64,000 nt of DNA from an uncultured Robinsoniella sp. (GTDB taxonomy: Bacteria > Bacillota > Clostridia > Lachnospirales > Lachnospiraceae): assembly GCA_900539655.1 (NCBI GenBank), contig UQCR01000006.1, forward strand, positions 1-64,000, written 5' to 3'. This document shows, piece after piece, positions 1 through 7,689 of this stretch; positions within the stretch are counted from its first letter, which is position 1, and every line of letters starts with the position of its first letter. A model generated the notes under the pieces. It saw only the letters and a program-made list of their open reading frames with translations. It ran no database searches and was not told the origin of the DNA. Position numbers and translations under genes: made by a program.

Positions 1-401
1 TTCGTTGATACAAAGCTGGTTTTCTCAGCATGATGGAACCCTGGGGTTGTGACATACCGGACGCTATTGGTGTAAACTAATGATGTAAAGCAACTGATCT
101 TGAGAACGGGATTTGTTTTACATTCTGCGATCAGAAAAAGGCGTAGACTTTCATCTTCTATTATGCATAAACTGTCAAAATATACTGCTCTACATCCGAT
201 AAAGAACATCCACCCACCCCCATCTTTCCGTACACTACCTATATTATACAAAGCGTCCTTAATCAGCTAAACCCAAATATAATGCATTTAATAGAACATT
301 ACAAAACGTTCGCTGTAGAGCGGATTGACAGTTTTAGAAAGTTTTGCTATACTAAGCAGAAGGTCACTGGATGAGTTATTACTCAATGAAAGGAGCTTGT
401 T
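1..401. other. Leading gene-free stretch
   Basis: No open frame with a ribosome site or recognisable protein similarity is visible on either strand in the first 320 bases. The stretch ends in the promoter of the TetR gene. It may be the end of an intergenic region whose gene lies outside the window. Confidence 0.5.
325..385 (+). promoter_or_regulatory. Promoter and operator of the TetR gene
   Basis: A perfect -35 TTGACA (325-330) is followed after 17 bp by TATACT (348-353). The inverted repeat TGAGTTATTACTCA lies at 372-385, just downstream of the expected start site and before the ribosome site at 390-395. The promoter core and the TGAGT/ACTCA half-sites recur upstream of the ABC exporter at 1237-1343. 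This suggests that the TetR protein represses both transcripts, which is inference. Confidence 0.75.
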
Positions 402-992
402 ATGGCAACGCGTGCGGAACAAAAAGCAAAACGGGAAGAAGAGATTTTAATAGCAGCTTTAGAGCTATTTATAAAAAAAGGTTATGCATCTACTAAAACA
501 AGTGAAATATCAAAAGCCCTGAATATAAGTGAGGGTTTGCTTTTCCACTATTTCAAAACAAAGGAAATCTTATTAGAGACCTTAGTGGACATTGCACTCA
601 GAGAGAGTGATAATTGGGCAGATCAGGAAAATCTGGATCCTATTGATTATTTTGAACAAGTAGCAGAATCTGTGTTGCGATGTCTGAAGGAGGATGAAAC
701 AGGATCAAAATTTTTTATTCTGATAGCGCAGATGAAACAAAGTGAAGGAATCCCAAAACATATCTATGAAAAGATAAAATCCAGGGAACAGGATGCTGAC
801 AAAATAGTAGAGATTATAAAAAGAGGACAGCAGCAGGGATCGATTCGACAGGGAGATCCTTATGCATTAACATATTTGTTTAGCAATACTTTGCAATCCA
901 TTGCCGTGCAGTATGCATTGCACAGTAAAATGCCATTTCCCGAAGTTGAGTGGATTGTGGACATGTTAAGAAATCATAGAGTTCAATCTTAA
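402..992 (+). CDS. TetR/AcrR family transcriptional regulator
   Basis: This 196-residue protein has the TetR layout. The N-terminal helix-turn-helix spans about residues 10-57 (I..AA..LF...GY..T....IS..L.ISEGLLFHYF) and is followed by an all-helical ligand-binding half. The start at 402 has AAGGAG about seven bases upstream. It is followed by a terminator and then the DrrAB-like ABC exporter, which shares its promoter and operator elements, so it is probably an autoregulated repressor of that exporter. The effector is unknown. The C-terminal half is not diagnostic of any characterised regulator. Family assignment is secure; the target is inferred from the shared repeats. Confidence 0.9.
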   Translation: MATRAEQKAKREEEILIAALELFIKKGYASTKTSEISKALNISEGLLFHYFKTKEILLETLVDIALRESDNWADQENLDPIDYFEQVAESVLRCLKEDETGSKFFILIAQMKQSEGIPKHIYEKIKSREQDADKIVEIIKRGQQQGSIRQGDPYALTYLFSNTLQSIAVQYALHSKMPFPEVEWIVDMLRNHRVQS

Positions 993-1117
993 ACAGAGCT
1001 ACTGGTATTACCGGAAGAAATTTTAGATATAGCATTAATCTGTCTGAAAAGCAAATAAAAGCAAGTATCAAAAACGAATATAAGTTAAAAAAATAAATAT
1101 ATTTCAAAACATAGCAG

Positions 1118-1151
1118 CCGTTTGTTCTGACCAAGAGCAGGCGGTTTTTTT
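1118..1151 (+). terminator. Intrinsic terminator after the TetR gene
   Basis: An 11-bp stem (1118-1128 with 1134-1144, several G-U pairs) and a 5-base loop are followed by seven T. It separates the TetR transcript from the exporter operon. Confidence 0.75.
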
Positions 1152-1236
1152 GTACTTCTACGATTTCATATCAATCTTAATTGAATAATAGATATATGGC
1201 AGATTTAGAAATGATTTAGAAATCCCGTTTTCCCGG

Positions 1237-1343
1237 TTGACAGATAAATAAAGCTTTGCTATACTGGTTAAGTATTAACTCAGCGAGTGTATACTCAATG
1301 AGTTAATGCTTAATAATTATATACTCAATGAGTTAATACTTAA
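1237..1343 (+). promoter_or_regulatory. Promoter and repeated operators of the DrrAB-like operon
   Basis: TTGACA (1237-1242), a 17-bp spacer and TATACT (1260-1265) form a strong promoter closely matching the one before the TetR gene. TTAAGTATTAACTCA (1268-1282) has its exact reverse complement at 1329-1343 and a one-mismatch copy at 1299-1313. The 24-bp segments 1290-1313 and 1320-1343 are direct repeats with a 30-bp period. The half-sites match those at 372-385, so this is probably a multi-site operator for the upstream TetR protein. Confidence 0.75.
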
Positions 1344-1503
1344 AAAAGCAAATAGAATAAAAAATACTCAAGAAAAATGCATAAGGAAATATAAAAAACA
1401 GAAACAGGAAGCAGAAGATAGTATTTACTTATCGTATCTGGCATGATTTTGAACAAAACGTGTCTGCCAGAAGAGATATTTTAAAGAAAAAGGAGGATTA
1501 GCA

Positions 1504-2448
1504 GTGGATAATTACGAATTTGCGATCAGGGTGAGTGGCCTTAAAAAGGCTTATGATGAAAAGGACGTTTTAAAAGGTGTCACATTTAAAGTACAAAAAG
1601 GTACTATTTTCTGTTTGCTGGGATCCAATGGTTCCGGTAAAACGACAACGGTCAAAATACTGGCGACGTTGCTTCGGATGGACAGCGGTACAGCATTTGT
1701 CGGAGAGAGGGATGTAAATAAGGATGGGGCGAAAGTCAGAAAATTGATAAGCCTCACCGGACAGTTTACGGCAGTAGATGAGATACTTACAGGACGGGAA
1801 AATCTGGAGATGACAGCAAGACTGTGTCATATTAAAGATTATAAGATACAGGCAGACAAATTATTAAGAGATTTTCATCTGGAAGAAGCTGCTGATAAAC
1901 GAACTTCCGCTTATTCCGGAGGTATGCGCAGAAGATTGGATATCGCAATGAGTTTATTAGGTAATCCGTCGGTTATATTTTTGGATGAACCTACGACCGG
2001 TTTGGATCCGCAAAGCAGAAATGCCATGTGGAATATCATTGAAAAACTGAAAGAAAATGGAGTTACTATTTTTTTAACCACCCAGTATTTAGAAGAGGCG
2101 GAAGAACTTGCGGACCGGGTAGCAATCCTGCATGAGGGCGTTATCATTGCCAATGGGACGGTGGAAGAGATTAAGAAATTATCATCCGGGGAAATTATGA
2201 TTTTTACCTTTAAAAATGGTGAAAGTATAAAAAAGATGAGAGAAATTTTTTCTGAAAAAATTACGGGAGTGGATGAAGAAGATCAGACTGTAACCATTGA
2301 AATAAGTGGAGGAATGAAACAAATTACAAATCTGTTTACCTCAATGGAGCAGCACGGAATAATACCTTCCTCGTTTACGCAAAAGAAAGCTACATTAGAA
2401 GATGTATTCCTGAATTTAGTGGATGGAGAAAAGGAGAATAGAAGATGA
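1504..2448 (+). CDS. ABC exporter ATP-binding protein (DrrA-like)
   Basis: This 314-residue ATPase energises export of a hydrophobic compound through the next gene's permease. Walker A is GSNGSGKTT near residue 40, the signature is YSGGMRRR near 138, and Walker B is VIFLDEPTTGLDP near 158. The switch region reads LTTQYLEEAEELADR with Gln in place of the usual His, as is common in the daunorubicin-resistance (DrrA) branch. A C-terminal extension of about 90 residues also fits that branch. The start is GTG at 1504, five bases after AAAGGAGGA. It overlaps the permease gene by 4 bp. The substrate is unknown; regulation is probably by the TetR protein at 402. Confidence 0.9.
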   Translation: MDNYEFAIRVSGLKKAYDEKDVLKGVTFKVQKGTIFCLLGSNGSGKTTTVKILATLLRMDSGTAFVGERDVNKDGAKVRKLISLTGQFTAVDEILTGRENLEMTARLCHIKDYKIQADKLLRDFHLEEAADKRTSAYSGGMRRRLDIAMSLLGNPSVIFLDEPTTGLDPQSRNAMWNIIEKLKENGVTIFLTTQYLEEAEELADRVAILHEGVIIANGTVEEIKKLSSGEIMIFTFKNGESIKKMREIFSEKITGVDEEDQTVTIEISGGMKQITNLFTSMEQHGIIPSSFTQKKATLEDVFLNLVDGEKENRR

Positions 2449-3215
2449 ATAAAATAGCACTTAGTTTAAATGATACGTTTACAATGGTATCAAGAAGTAT
2501 GAAACATACAACCAGGCAAGTTGAAATCTTGATCATGACGGCAGTTTTACCCCTGGCACAATTGCTGATGCTGGTATTTATCATAGGGGGGTCTATGCAG
2601 ATCGGGGAATTCACCTATCTGGATTACATTCTGCCGGGTATATTGCTGCTGTCAATCGCGAGCAGCGCGTCCATGACTGCGATCTCTGTTAAGGAGGATA
2701 TGACCAAGGGCATCATGGACCGGTTTCGGACCATGGATATCGGGAAAACAGCGGTATTAAATGGCCATATGGCTGCTACGCTTTTAAGATGTGCCATCAC
2801 AGCCCTGATTGTTTTAAGTGTTGCGGTATTAATAGGATTTCGGGCTAAGGCTGATTTCTTGGATTATTTAACAATTTTTCTGATTGTTTTTCTGTTCTCG
2901 CTGATGTATACCTGGGCGGCAATTGTCTGGGGACTGTTTTGTCCAAGCTTAGAGTCAGTAAGTGCATTCACCTATATCGGGATGCTTCTGCCATATGTCA
3001 GTTCTTGCTTTGTACCGGTTGAAAATATGCCGGCAGTACTTAGGATATTCGCAAAATACCAGCCATTTACACCGCTTGCAGACAGTATCAGAGGATTATT
3101 TCTGGATATAGATACAGGAAATGCCGCTTTCATTGCAATAGCCTGGTGCCTGGGATTGCTTGTGGTATTCTATATTTGTTCATTGAAAATTTACCATAGA
3201 AGGGCAAATAGATAG
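2445..3215 (+). CDS. ABC-2 type exporter permease (DrrB-like)
   Basis: This 256-residue membrane protein has about six hydrophobic segments. The ABC-2 signature region runs through YVSSCFVPVENMPAVLRIFAKYQPFTPLADSIR near residues 185-215, a characteristic DrrB/NodJ pattern with the NPFT-like PFTPL motif. It should form the transmembrane half of an exporter with the ATPase at 1504, with which it overlaps by 4 bp (ATGA). The N-terminal cytoplasmic stretch before the first helix fits the family. No substrate can be deduced. Family placement is secure. Confidence 0.88.
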   Translation: MNKIALSLNDTFTMVSRSMKHTTRQVEILIMTAVLPLAQLLMLVFIIGGSMQIGEFTYLDYILPGILLLSIASSASMTAISVKEDMTKGIMDRFRTMDIGKTAVLNGHMAATLLRCAITALIVLSVAVLIGFRAKADFLDYLTIFLIVFLFSLMYTWAAIVWGLFCPSLESVSAFTYIGMLLPYVSSCFVPVENMPAVLRIFAKYQPFTPLADSIRGLFLDIDTGNAAFIAIAWCLGLLVVFYICSLKIYHRRANR

Positions 3216-3336
3216 TTTTGGATGTTGACTGTGATGAGTAGAACTCCTTTTTTGTGTACATTGATCTTTTTTACAAAGCATGTTAATATGATTAAAAAGT
3301 GCAAGTATAATATACTGTAAGGATAATACAAGCGGC

Positions 3337-3495
3337 AGCATTACGGTCAATTCTTCTCCCTTTGCAGTTCCTGCGTATCATCATCTAGGATTTACGGATA
3401 CAGGTTCGAAAAAGGTTACCAATGGATTAAGGTATACAACAATGGTTATTAGTCTTGATCATATTCACATAGTAAAAGGGAGGATAACTGTATGA
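3337..3495 (+). pseudogene. Remnant of a GNAT acetyltransferase (C-terminal fragment)
   Basis: Reading codons from 3337 to the TGA at 3493-3495 gives an open frame containing ITVNSSPFAVPAYHHLGF and then NGLRYTTM. This is the typical C-terminal acetyl-CoA-binding strand-helix and tail of GNAT enzymes (xxNSSPxAxxxYxxLGF...NGxRxxxM). The frame is closed by TGA at 3289-3291, there is no credible start codon or ribosome site, and the N-terminal half is missing. Its stop overlaps the ATG of the next GNAT gene. It is most simply a deleted paralogue lying before two intact GNAT genes. Confidence 0.7.
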
Positions 3496-4046
3496 TTTAT
3501 CTGGAAACTGAGCGTCTTATATTAAGAGATTATGAAGAAAAAGAGGAAGACCTTTATTATCGGCTGAAAAGCGATGATAAAACCATGTATTACCTACAGG
3601 ATATTAAGCTTCATTCTGTTGACGATGCCAGAGTGGACTTTCAAAAAATGTTACAGGATAAGGATTCTGATAACAGGAAGTTTTATTTCCTGCACATGAT
3701 GTTAAAGGAATCACAGCAGCAGGTGGGAAGTATAGGGTATACTGTTGTAGATCATACCCCTTTGGGAAAATTGGTTCATTTAGGATATTTTTCATATCCC
3801 AAGTATTGGGGGAACGGTTACACAACAGAAGCTTTGCGCAAAATAATAGAATTTGCATTTACGGAAAATGGGGTCTACCGTATCATAACCGGATGTCTAA
3901 AAGAGAATGGGGGTTCCGAAAAGGTGATGAGGAACTGTGGACTTATTAAGGAAGCAGAACACGTGGACTGGGAATGGCATGATGGAAAAATGAAAACACG
4001 CCTTGAATATCGTTTGCTGAAACACGAATGGGAACGTAATCGCTAA
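3492..4046 (+). CDS. GNAT family N-acetyltransferase (RimJ/RimL-like)
   Basis: This 184-residue acetyltransferase begins with the RimJ/RimL motif LETERLILRDYEEKE and carries the acetyl-CoA loop YWGNGYTTEALRKI near residues 102-115. The later motif A/B region (NGGSEKVMRNCGLIKEAEH) is also present. The family transfers acetyl groups to alpha-amines of proteins or to small-molecule amines; the substrate here cannot be read from sequence. The start at 3492 has AAAGGGAGG eight bases upstream. It follows a GNAT remnant and precedes another GNAT gene after 36 bp, so the three probably arose by duplication or form a resistance-type cluster. Confidence 0.88.
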   Translation: MIYLETERLILRDYEEKEEDLYYRLKSDDKTMYYLQDIKLHSVDDARVDFQKMLQDKDSDNRKFYFLHMMLKESQQQVGSIGYTVVDHTPLGKLVHLGYFSYPKYWGNGYTTEALRKIIEFAFTENGVYRIITGCLKENGGSEKVMRNCGLIKEAEHVDWEWHDGKMKTRLEYRLLKHEWERNR

Positions 4047-4082
4047 AGTCGAAAAAGTACTGGATTAAAGGGAGGGAATTAT

Positions 4083-4586
4083 ATGGAACTTACAATACGA
4101 AAATGGAAGATAGAGGATGCAGGGGAGCTTGCTGAAGCATTGAATAATAAAAAAATTCAGAATAACCTGAGAGATGGCCTGCCTTATCCCTATACGATAA
4201 ATGATGCAAAAGAATATATCAACGCTGTCTTAACAGCTGACCAGGATACCACTTATGCATTTGCAATTGTAGTAGACGGGCATGTGGCGGGAAGCATTGG
4301 TGTTACGCGCTGCAATAATATTCATTCTTTAACAGCAGAATTGGGATATTATATTGCAGAGTCCCACTGGGGCAGGGGAATTGGGACAGAGGCTGTGAAA
4401 AAAACCTGCAGATATATTTTTGAACAAACAGATATCGTACGGATTTTTGCGGAACCATTTGCTTATAATGGACCTTCCTGCCGGGTATTGGAAAAAGCAG
4501 GCTTTCAGTGCGAAGGCATTCTGCGTAAAAATTCAGTTAAAAATGGAATAGTACAGGATATGAAAATGTACGCATTGATTAAGTAA
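4083..4586 (+). CDS. GNAT family N-acetyltransferase (RimL-like)
   Basis: This 167-residue protein shows the standard RimL pattern: ELTIRKWKIEDAGELA at the N-terminus, the acetyl-CoA pyrophosphate loop SHWGRGIGTEAVKK near residue 97, and NGPSCRVLEKAGFQCEGILRK near residue 125. The start at 4083 has GGGAGG eight bases upstream. It is cotranscribed with the GNAT at 3492 (36-bp gap). No conserved residue points to a specific acceptor, such as an antibiotic, polyamine or ribosomal protein. The fold assignment is firm and the substrate open. Confidence 0.9.
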   Translation: MELTIRKWKIEDAGELAEALNNKKIQNNLRDGLPYPYTINDAKEYINAVLTADQDTTYAFAIVVDGHVAGSIGVTRCNNIHSLTAELGYYIAESHWGRGIGTEAVKKTCRYIFEQTDIVRIFAEPFAYNGPSCRVLEKAGFQCEGILRKNSVKNGIVQDMKMYALIK

Positions 4587-4616
4587 ATCTAATGCATCTT
4601 AAACAGACGCTGGTGT

Positions 4617-5999
4617 TCAAGGCAGGAGGGATTCGTTTATAATCTGAAGACCCCTGGCTAAATCCGCATGAGAATCCGGGGAGCAGACAGCCAGGCGGAT
4701 AGCAGGAATAAGCTTACTGTTTCCCACTAAAAACCGCTCACTGCAAAACACTTGAACACTCTTCTTTCTTAAATAAATTTCCAGTTCGTGACTATTTATA
4801 GAATCACGGAGCATCAGCCATCGGAATTGACATCTTTGGCTGCCCCAAAGTTCATTTCCGGCTAATAGGTTCTCCGTGATTATATTTCTTTTTATGATCT
4901 CCTTTATTTTATCATCAATAATGTGTTCTGCTATACCGGTTTGAATCAATTGAGCGGCTAATTCCGTCTCGACAGGAGAAGACATAACGTTGATATTTCG
5001 AATTCCGGTGAGCAGGCTTTCACGGAAAGCTGGTGGTACAGCCAGAAAAGAAATTCTGAGTCCGGCAGACAGCGAATTGGAAAGCGTGCATATATGGATG
5101 GTATGGTTCGGTATTAGTTCATACAGTGATAGGTTTGGCTTTTCTGATAAAAAGGTATATGTGCCATCTTCTATATTGATTAAGGCATTTTTTTCTATAA
5201 TACTGCTTAAATGGATGCGTTCATTTAGTTCCATTGTGACGGTAGTCGGATTGTGAGAATCAGGAATTACATAGATTCCTTTTATATTCTCTGTCTTGCA
5301 AATCTGTTCTAAGTATTTTAAATCCATTTTGCTGCTAAGAAAGGGTATGGGTATCAGTATGATGCCTAACATATTTGCAATGTTTTTAATACCCGGATAT
5401 GTAAGGGAATTGGTTGCAATTTTATCTCCATAACGAAATAGTGATGCCAATATAACCGTTAATGAATTTTGTAAACCGGACGTAATTAGTATATTTTTGG
5501 ACTGAGCAGGAATCCCCAGTTTATGCAGCCAAATGCAGGCACTTTCTTTTTGCAGCTCACTTCCGGAAATATCTGTGTATTTTAATAAGTTATCGATATT
5601 GATCTTGGAAGGCAGTTTTTTTAGCATTTGAGTAATATACCTGTTTTGCCGGTAAAGGGGATGTGAGGCGCCCAGATTAATGCAATTGGATTCTTCCCTC
5701 TCGCTTAGCATTGGAAGATTGGCGCTTACGTCGGATGCTACATAGGTTCCTCTGCCGATAGTACCGCTGATTAACCCCTTAGATTCACACAACTTAAATG
5801 CTCTGGTAACCGTACTCAGATTAACATCCAGATAATCAGCTAGTTCTCTTTGGGGAGGCAGTTTATCATTTGGCTGCAGATTTCCGGCAGAAATATCTTT
5901 TTCTAATGCAGCAGCGATAGAAAGGTAGAGGGGTGTGTTTTCTCTGCTTAGTTTTGGTCTCCAGCTCATAGGATAATTTTCAAATGAATTTACCGGCAT
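4617..5999 (-). CDS. MocR/PdxR-type regulator (GntR HTH fused to aminotransferase domain)
   Basis: This 460-residue protein has an N-terminal winged helix (PLYLSIAAALEKDISAGNLQPNDKL..., R(E)LADYLDVNLSTVTRAF). A fold-type-I PLP aminotransferase-like domain follows, with PDSHNPTTV and LSNSLSAGLRISFL; the PLP lysine of active aminotransferases (SxxK) appears to be replaced here (SNSLSAG). The start at 5999 is chosen over an upstream ATG at 6032 because GAGG lies nine bases before it. It is divergent from the deformylase/racemase pair across a tandem repeat. MocR proteins regulate PLP, GABA or amino-acid genes; the racemase-like neighbour suggests amino-acid control here. Confidence 0.88.
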   Translation of the reverse strand: MPVNSFENYPMSWRPKLSRENTPLYLSIAAALEKDISAGNLQPNDKLPPQRELADYLDVNLSTVTRAFKLCESKGLISGTIGRGTYVASDVSANLPMLSEREESNCINLGASHPLYRQNRYITQMLKKLPSKINIDNLLKYTDISGSELQKESACIWLHKLGIPAQSKNILITSGLQNSLTVILASLFRYGDKIATNSLTYPGIKNIANMLGIILIPIPFLSSKMDLKYLEQICKTENIKGIYVIPDSHNPTTVTMELNERIHLSSIIEKNALINIEDGTYTFLSEKPNLSLYELIPNHTIHICTLSNSLSAGLRISFLAVPPAFRESLLTGIRNINVMSSPVETELAAQLIQTGIAEHIIDDKIKEIIKRNIITENLLAGNELWGSQRCQFRWLMLRDSINSHELEIYLRKKSVQVFCSERFLVGNSKLIPAIRLAVCSPDSHADLARGLQIINESLLP

Positions 6000-6077
6000 A
6001 GTATTTCCTCTTTTCAGTTTATTGTTCTGCATACAATTTTAACATTGAAACCATACAATATCAAGAGTTATAATTTA

Positions 6078-6203
6078 AGAACAAGCTGAACAGAACAAGC
6101 TGAACAGAACAAGCTGAACAGAACAAGCTGAACAGAACAAGCTCAATAGAACAAGCTCAATAGAACAGGCTGAATAGAAGAGATTGAATAGTAAGAGGGT
6201 TAA
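6078..6203. repeat. 14-bp tandem repeat (about 8-9 copies)
   Basis: The unit AGAACAAGCTGAAC is perfectly repeated at 6078-6133 (four copies). It then degrades to AGAACAAGCTCAAT (two copies), AGAACAGGCTGAAT and AGAAGAGATTGAAT, with a weaker copy to about 6203. The unit is not a multiple of three and lies in the divergent control region between the MocR-like gene and the deformylase-like gene. Copy number is likely to vary among strains. Confidence 0.9.
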
Positions 6204-6288
6204 TAGAATAGAAAGGGCTTAAATATATCAGGTACCGGGAATTTGTAACAGACTGTTAAATCGACCCTATAGTAAGGAGAACATAAAT

Positions 6289-6765
6289 ATGGTAAAGAAA
6301 ATATTACTGCTTGGTGATGAAAAACTATATCAAAAAAGTGATCTGGTGGAAAAAGGAGAGGATCTTACGGAAACAATCTCTGATTTACATGACACGCTTA
6401 TGGATTTTAAGAGTCGCTATCGGGCGGGGCGTGCCATAGCCGCACCTCAGATTGGAGTGGGAAAACGTATTATTTATATGTATCTTGATAAGCCTGTTGT
6501 ATTTATTAATCCCCAACTGGTGTTTCCGGACGATGAAGAAATGGAGGTACTGGATGATTGCATGTCTTTTCCTAATTTATATGTAAGGGTAAAAAGGCAC
6601 AGACGCTGCGTAGTGAGATTTATAGATGCGAACCGGAAGAGTAGGGAATTGTGTTTAGAGGGCGATATGGCTGAATTATTACAGCACGAATATGACCATC
6701 TGGATGGTATCCTTGCCACTATGAGGGCGGTGGACGACAAAGCGTTTTACATGAGGAGAGAATGA
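6289..6765 (+). CDS. def: Peptide deformylase-like protein
   Basis: This 158-residue metalloprotein has the three deformylase motifs. Motif 1 is GRAIAAPQIG (near 44), close to GxGxAAPQ. Motif 2 is DDCMSFPN with the metal-ligand Cys91 but without the standard EGCLS wording. Motif 3 is HEYDH (His133, Glu134, His137). All metal ligands and the catalytic Glu are present, so activity is plausible. The start has AAGGAG eight bases upstream. It overlaps the racemase-like reading frame or lies directly against it, which is unusual for a housekeeping def gene. It may be an accessory deformylase or hydrolyse another formylated or N-blocked amine. Confidence 0.8.
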   Translation: MVKKILLLGDEKLYQKSDLVEKGEDLTETISDLHDTLMDFKSRYRAGRAIAAPQIGVGKRIIYMYLDKPVVFINPQLVFPDDEEMEVLDDCMSFPNLYVRVKRHRRCVVRFIDANRKSRELCLEGDMAELLQHEYDHLDGILATMRAVDDKAFYMRRE

Positions 6766-6767
6766 AT

Positions 6768-7460
6768 ATGAAGAAATTAGGGATACTTGGAGGCATCAGT
6801 TTTACATCTACGATAGAATATTATAAAAAGATTATGAATCTGTATTATGAAAGATATCAGGACTATTATTATCCGGAGATCGTAATAGAAAGCCTGAATT
6901 TTCAATATTTTACAGATCTTGAAAATCAGAACCTTATGGAGGAATATATCAACTGCATTCAGTCCGGTATTGATAATTTAAAGCATGCAGGAGCAGAGAT
7001 CGTGATTATGGCTGCCAATTCGCCCCATTCCGTGTATGAGGTGATAGAAAAGAATGCTGGTGTACCAATGATAAGTATTGTGGATTCCGTTGCAAAACAG
7101 GCACAGGCTCTGTCCAGGAAGAAGCTGCTTTTAACTGGGATTCGATATACAATGAGTCATTCATTTTATAAAAACAGAATGAAAGAATATGGCATTGAAA
7201 TAATATCCCCAAATGATAAACAGCAAAATATAATTGATCATATAATATTCGGGGAATTGGCAGTTCATAAAATAAACAGCCAGTCTCAAAGGGAATTTAT
7301 GGACATAGTGGGTTATTATCAAAAAGAGTGTGGGATTGAGGGTGTTATTTTAGGATGCACAGAATTGCCGTTATTGATAGAGGGACTTCCTGAGCCGGTA
7401 CCATTTTTGGACTCTTTGAAATTGCACTGTGAAGATAGTTTCGAGCAAATGCTAAAATAG
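6768..7460 (+). CDS. Aspartate/glutamate racemase family protein
   Basis: This 230-residue protein begins with KKLGILGGISFTSTIEYY, the Asp/Glu racemase fold start. The second catalytic motif is intact (ILGCTELPLLI, Cys197 from this start). The first motif reads MAANSPH, so the residue where a Cys or Thr normally sits is Ala83. The start at 6768 is preferred over 6762 because AGGAG lies nine bases before it. It sits directly behind the deformylase-like gene and opposite a MocR regulator. It may act as a one-cysteine racemase, an isomerase of a different type, or a hydrolase-like relative. Confidence 0.8.
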   Translation: MKKLGILGGISFTSTIEYYKKIMNLYYERYQDYYYPEIVIESLNFQYFTDLENQNLMEEYINCIQSGIDNLKHAGAEIVIMAANSPHSVYEVIEKNAGVPMISIVDSVAKQAQALSRKKLLLTGIRYTMSHSFYKNRMKEYGIEIISPNDKQQNIIDHIIFGELAVHKINSQSQREFMDIVGYYQKECGIEGVILGCTELPLLIEGLPEPVPFLDSLKLHCEDSFEQMLK

Positions 7461-7478
7461 AAAAATTGTTAAATAGAG

Positions 7479-7500
7479 ACCAGCTTAAAGGCTGGTTTTC
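7479..7500 (+). terminator. Short intrinsic terminator after the racemase-like gene
   Basis: ACCAGC (7479-7484), a 6-base loop and GCTGGT (7491-7496) are followed by TTTC. It ends the deformylase-racemase transcript. Confidence 0.6.
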
Positions 7501-7566
7501 TTAATAAAGCAGAAGTATTTCTTAACTGGTAATATTTGCGTTACCGGTAATAAATCGGAAAAAATC

Positions 7567-7595
7567 TTGTCCATCCCTTGTGTATATGTTACAAT
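7567..7595 (+). promoter_or_regulatory. Promoter of the TcyP-like symporter
   Basis: TTGTCC (7567-7572), a 17-bp spacer and TACAAT (7590-7595) lie about 95 bases before the start codon. No clear riboswitch fold was recognised in the leader. Confidence 0.55.
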
Positions 7596-7689
7596 GGTGA
7601 AGTTGTATGCATCACCTTATTAATGGGTATTATATTTAGATACAGGAAATGACAGAGCGAAAAATCTTTCAATAAGGGAGTAGATAAGA

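Noticed and set aside
880..1134. Minus-strand open frame overlapping the TetR gene end
   Set aside because: No ribosome site, runs opposite a clear gene and its terminator; composition is not protein-like.
6078..6203. CRISPR array
   Set aside because: The repeats are adjacent without spacers and the unit is only 14 bp.
7600..7689. Riboswitch before the TcyP-like gene
   Set aside because: The leader is short and shows no conserved fold such as a lysine, SAM or T-box element.
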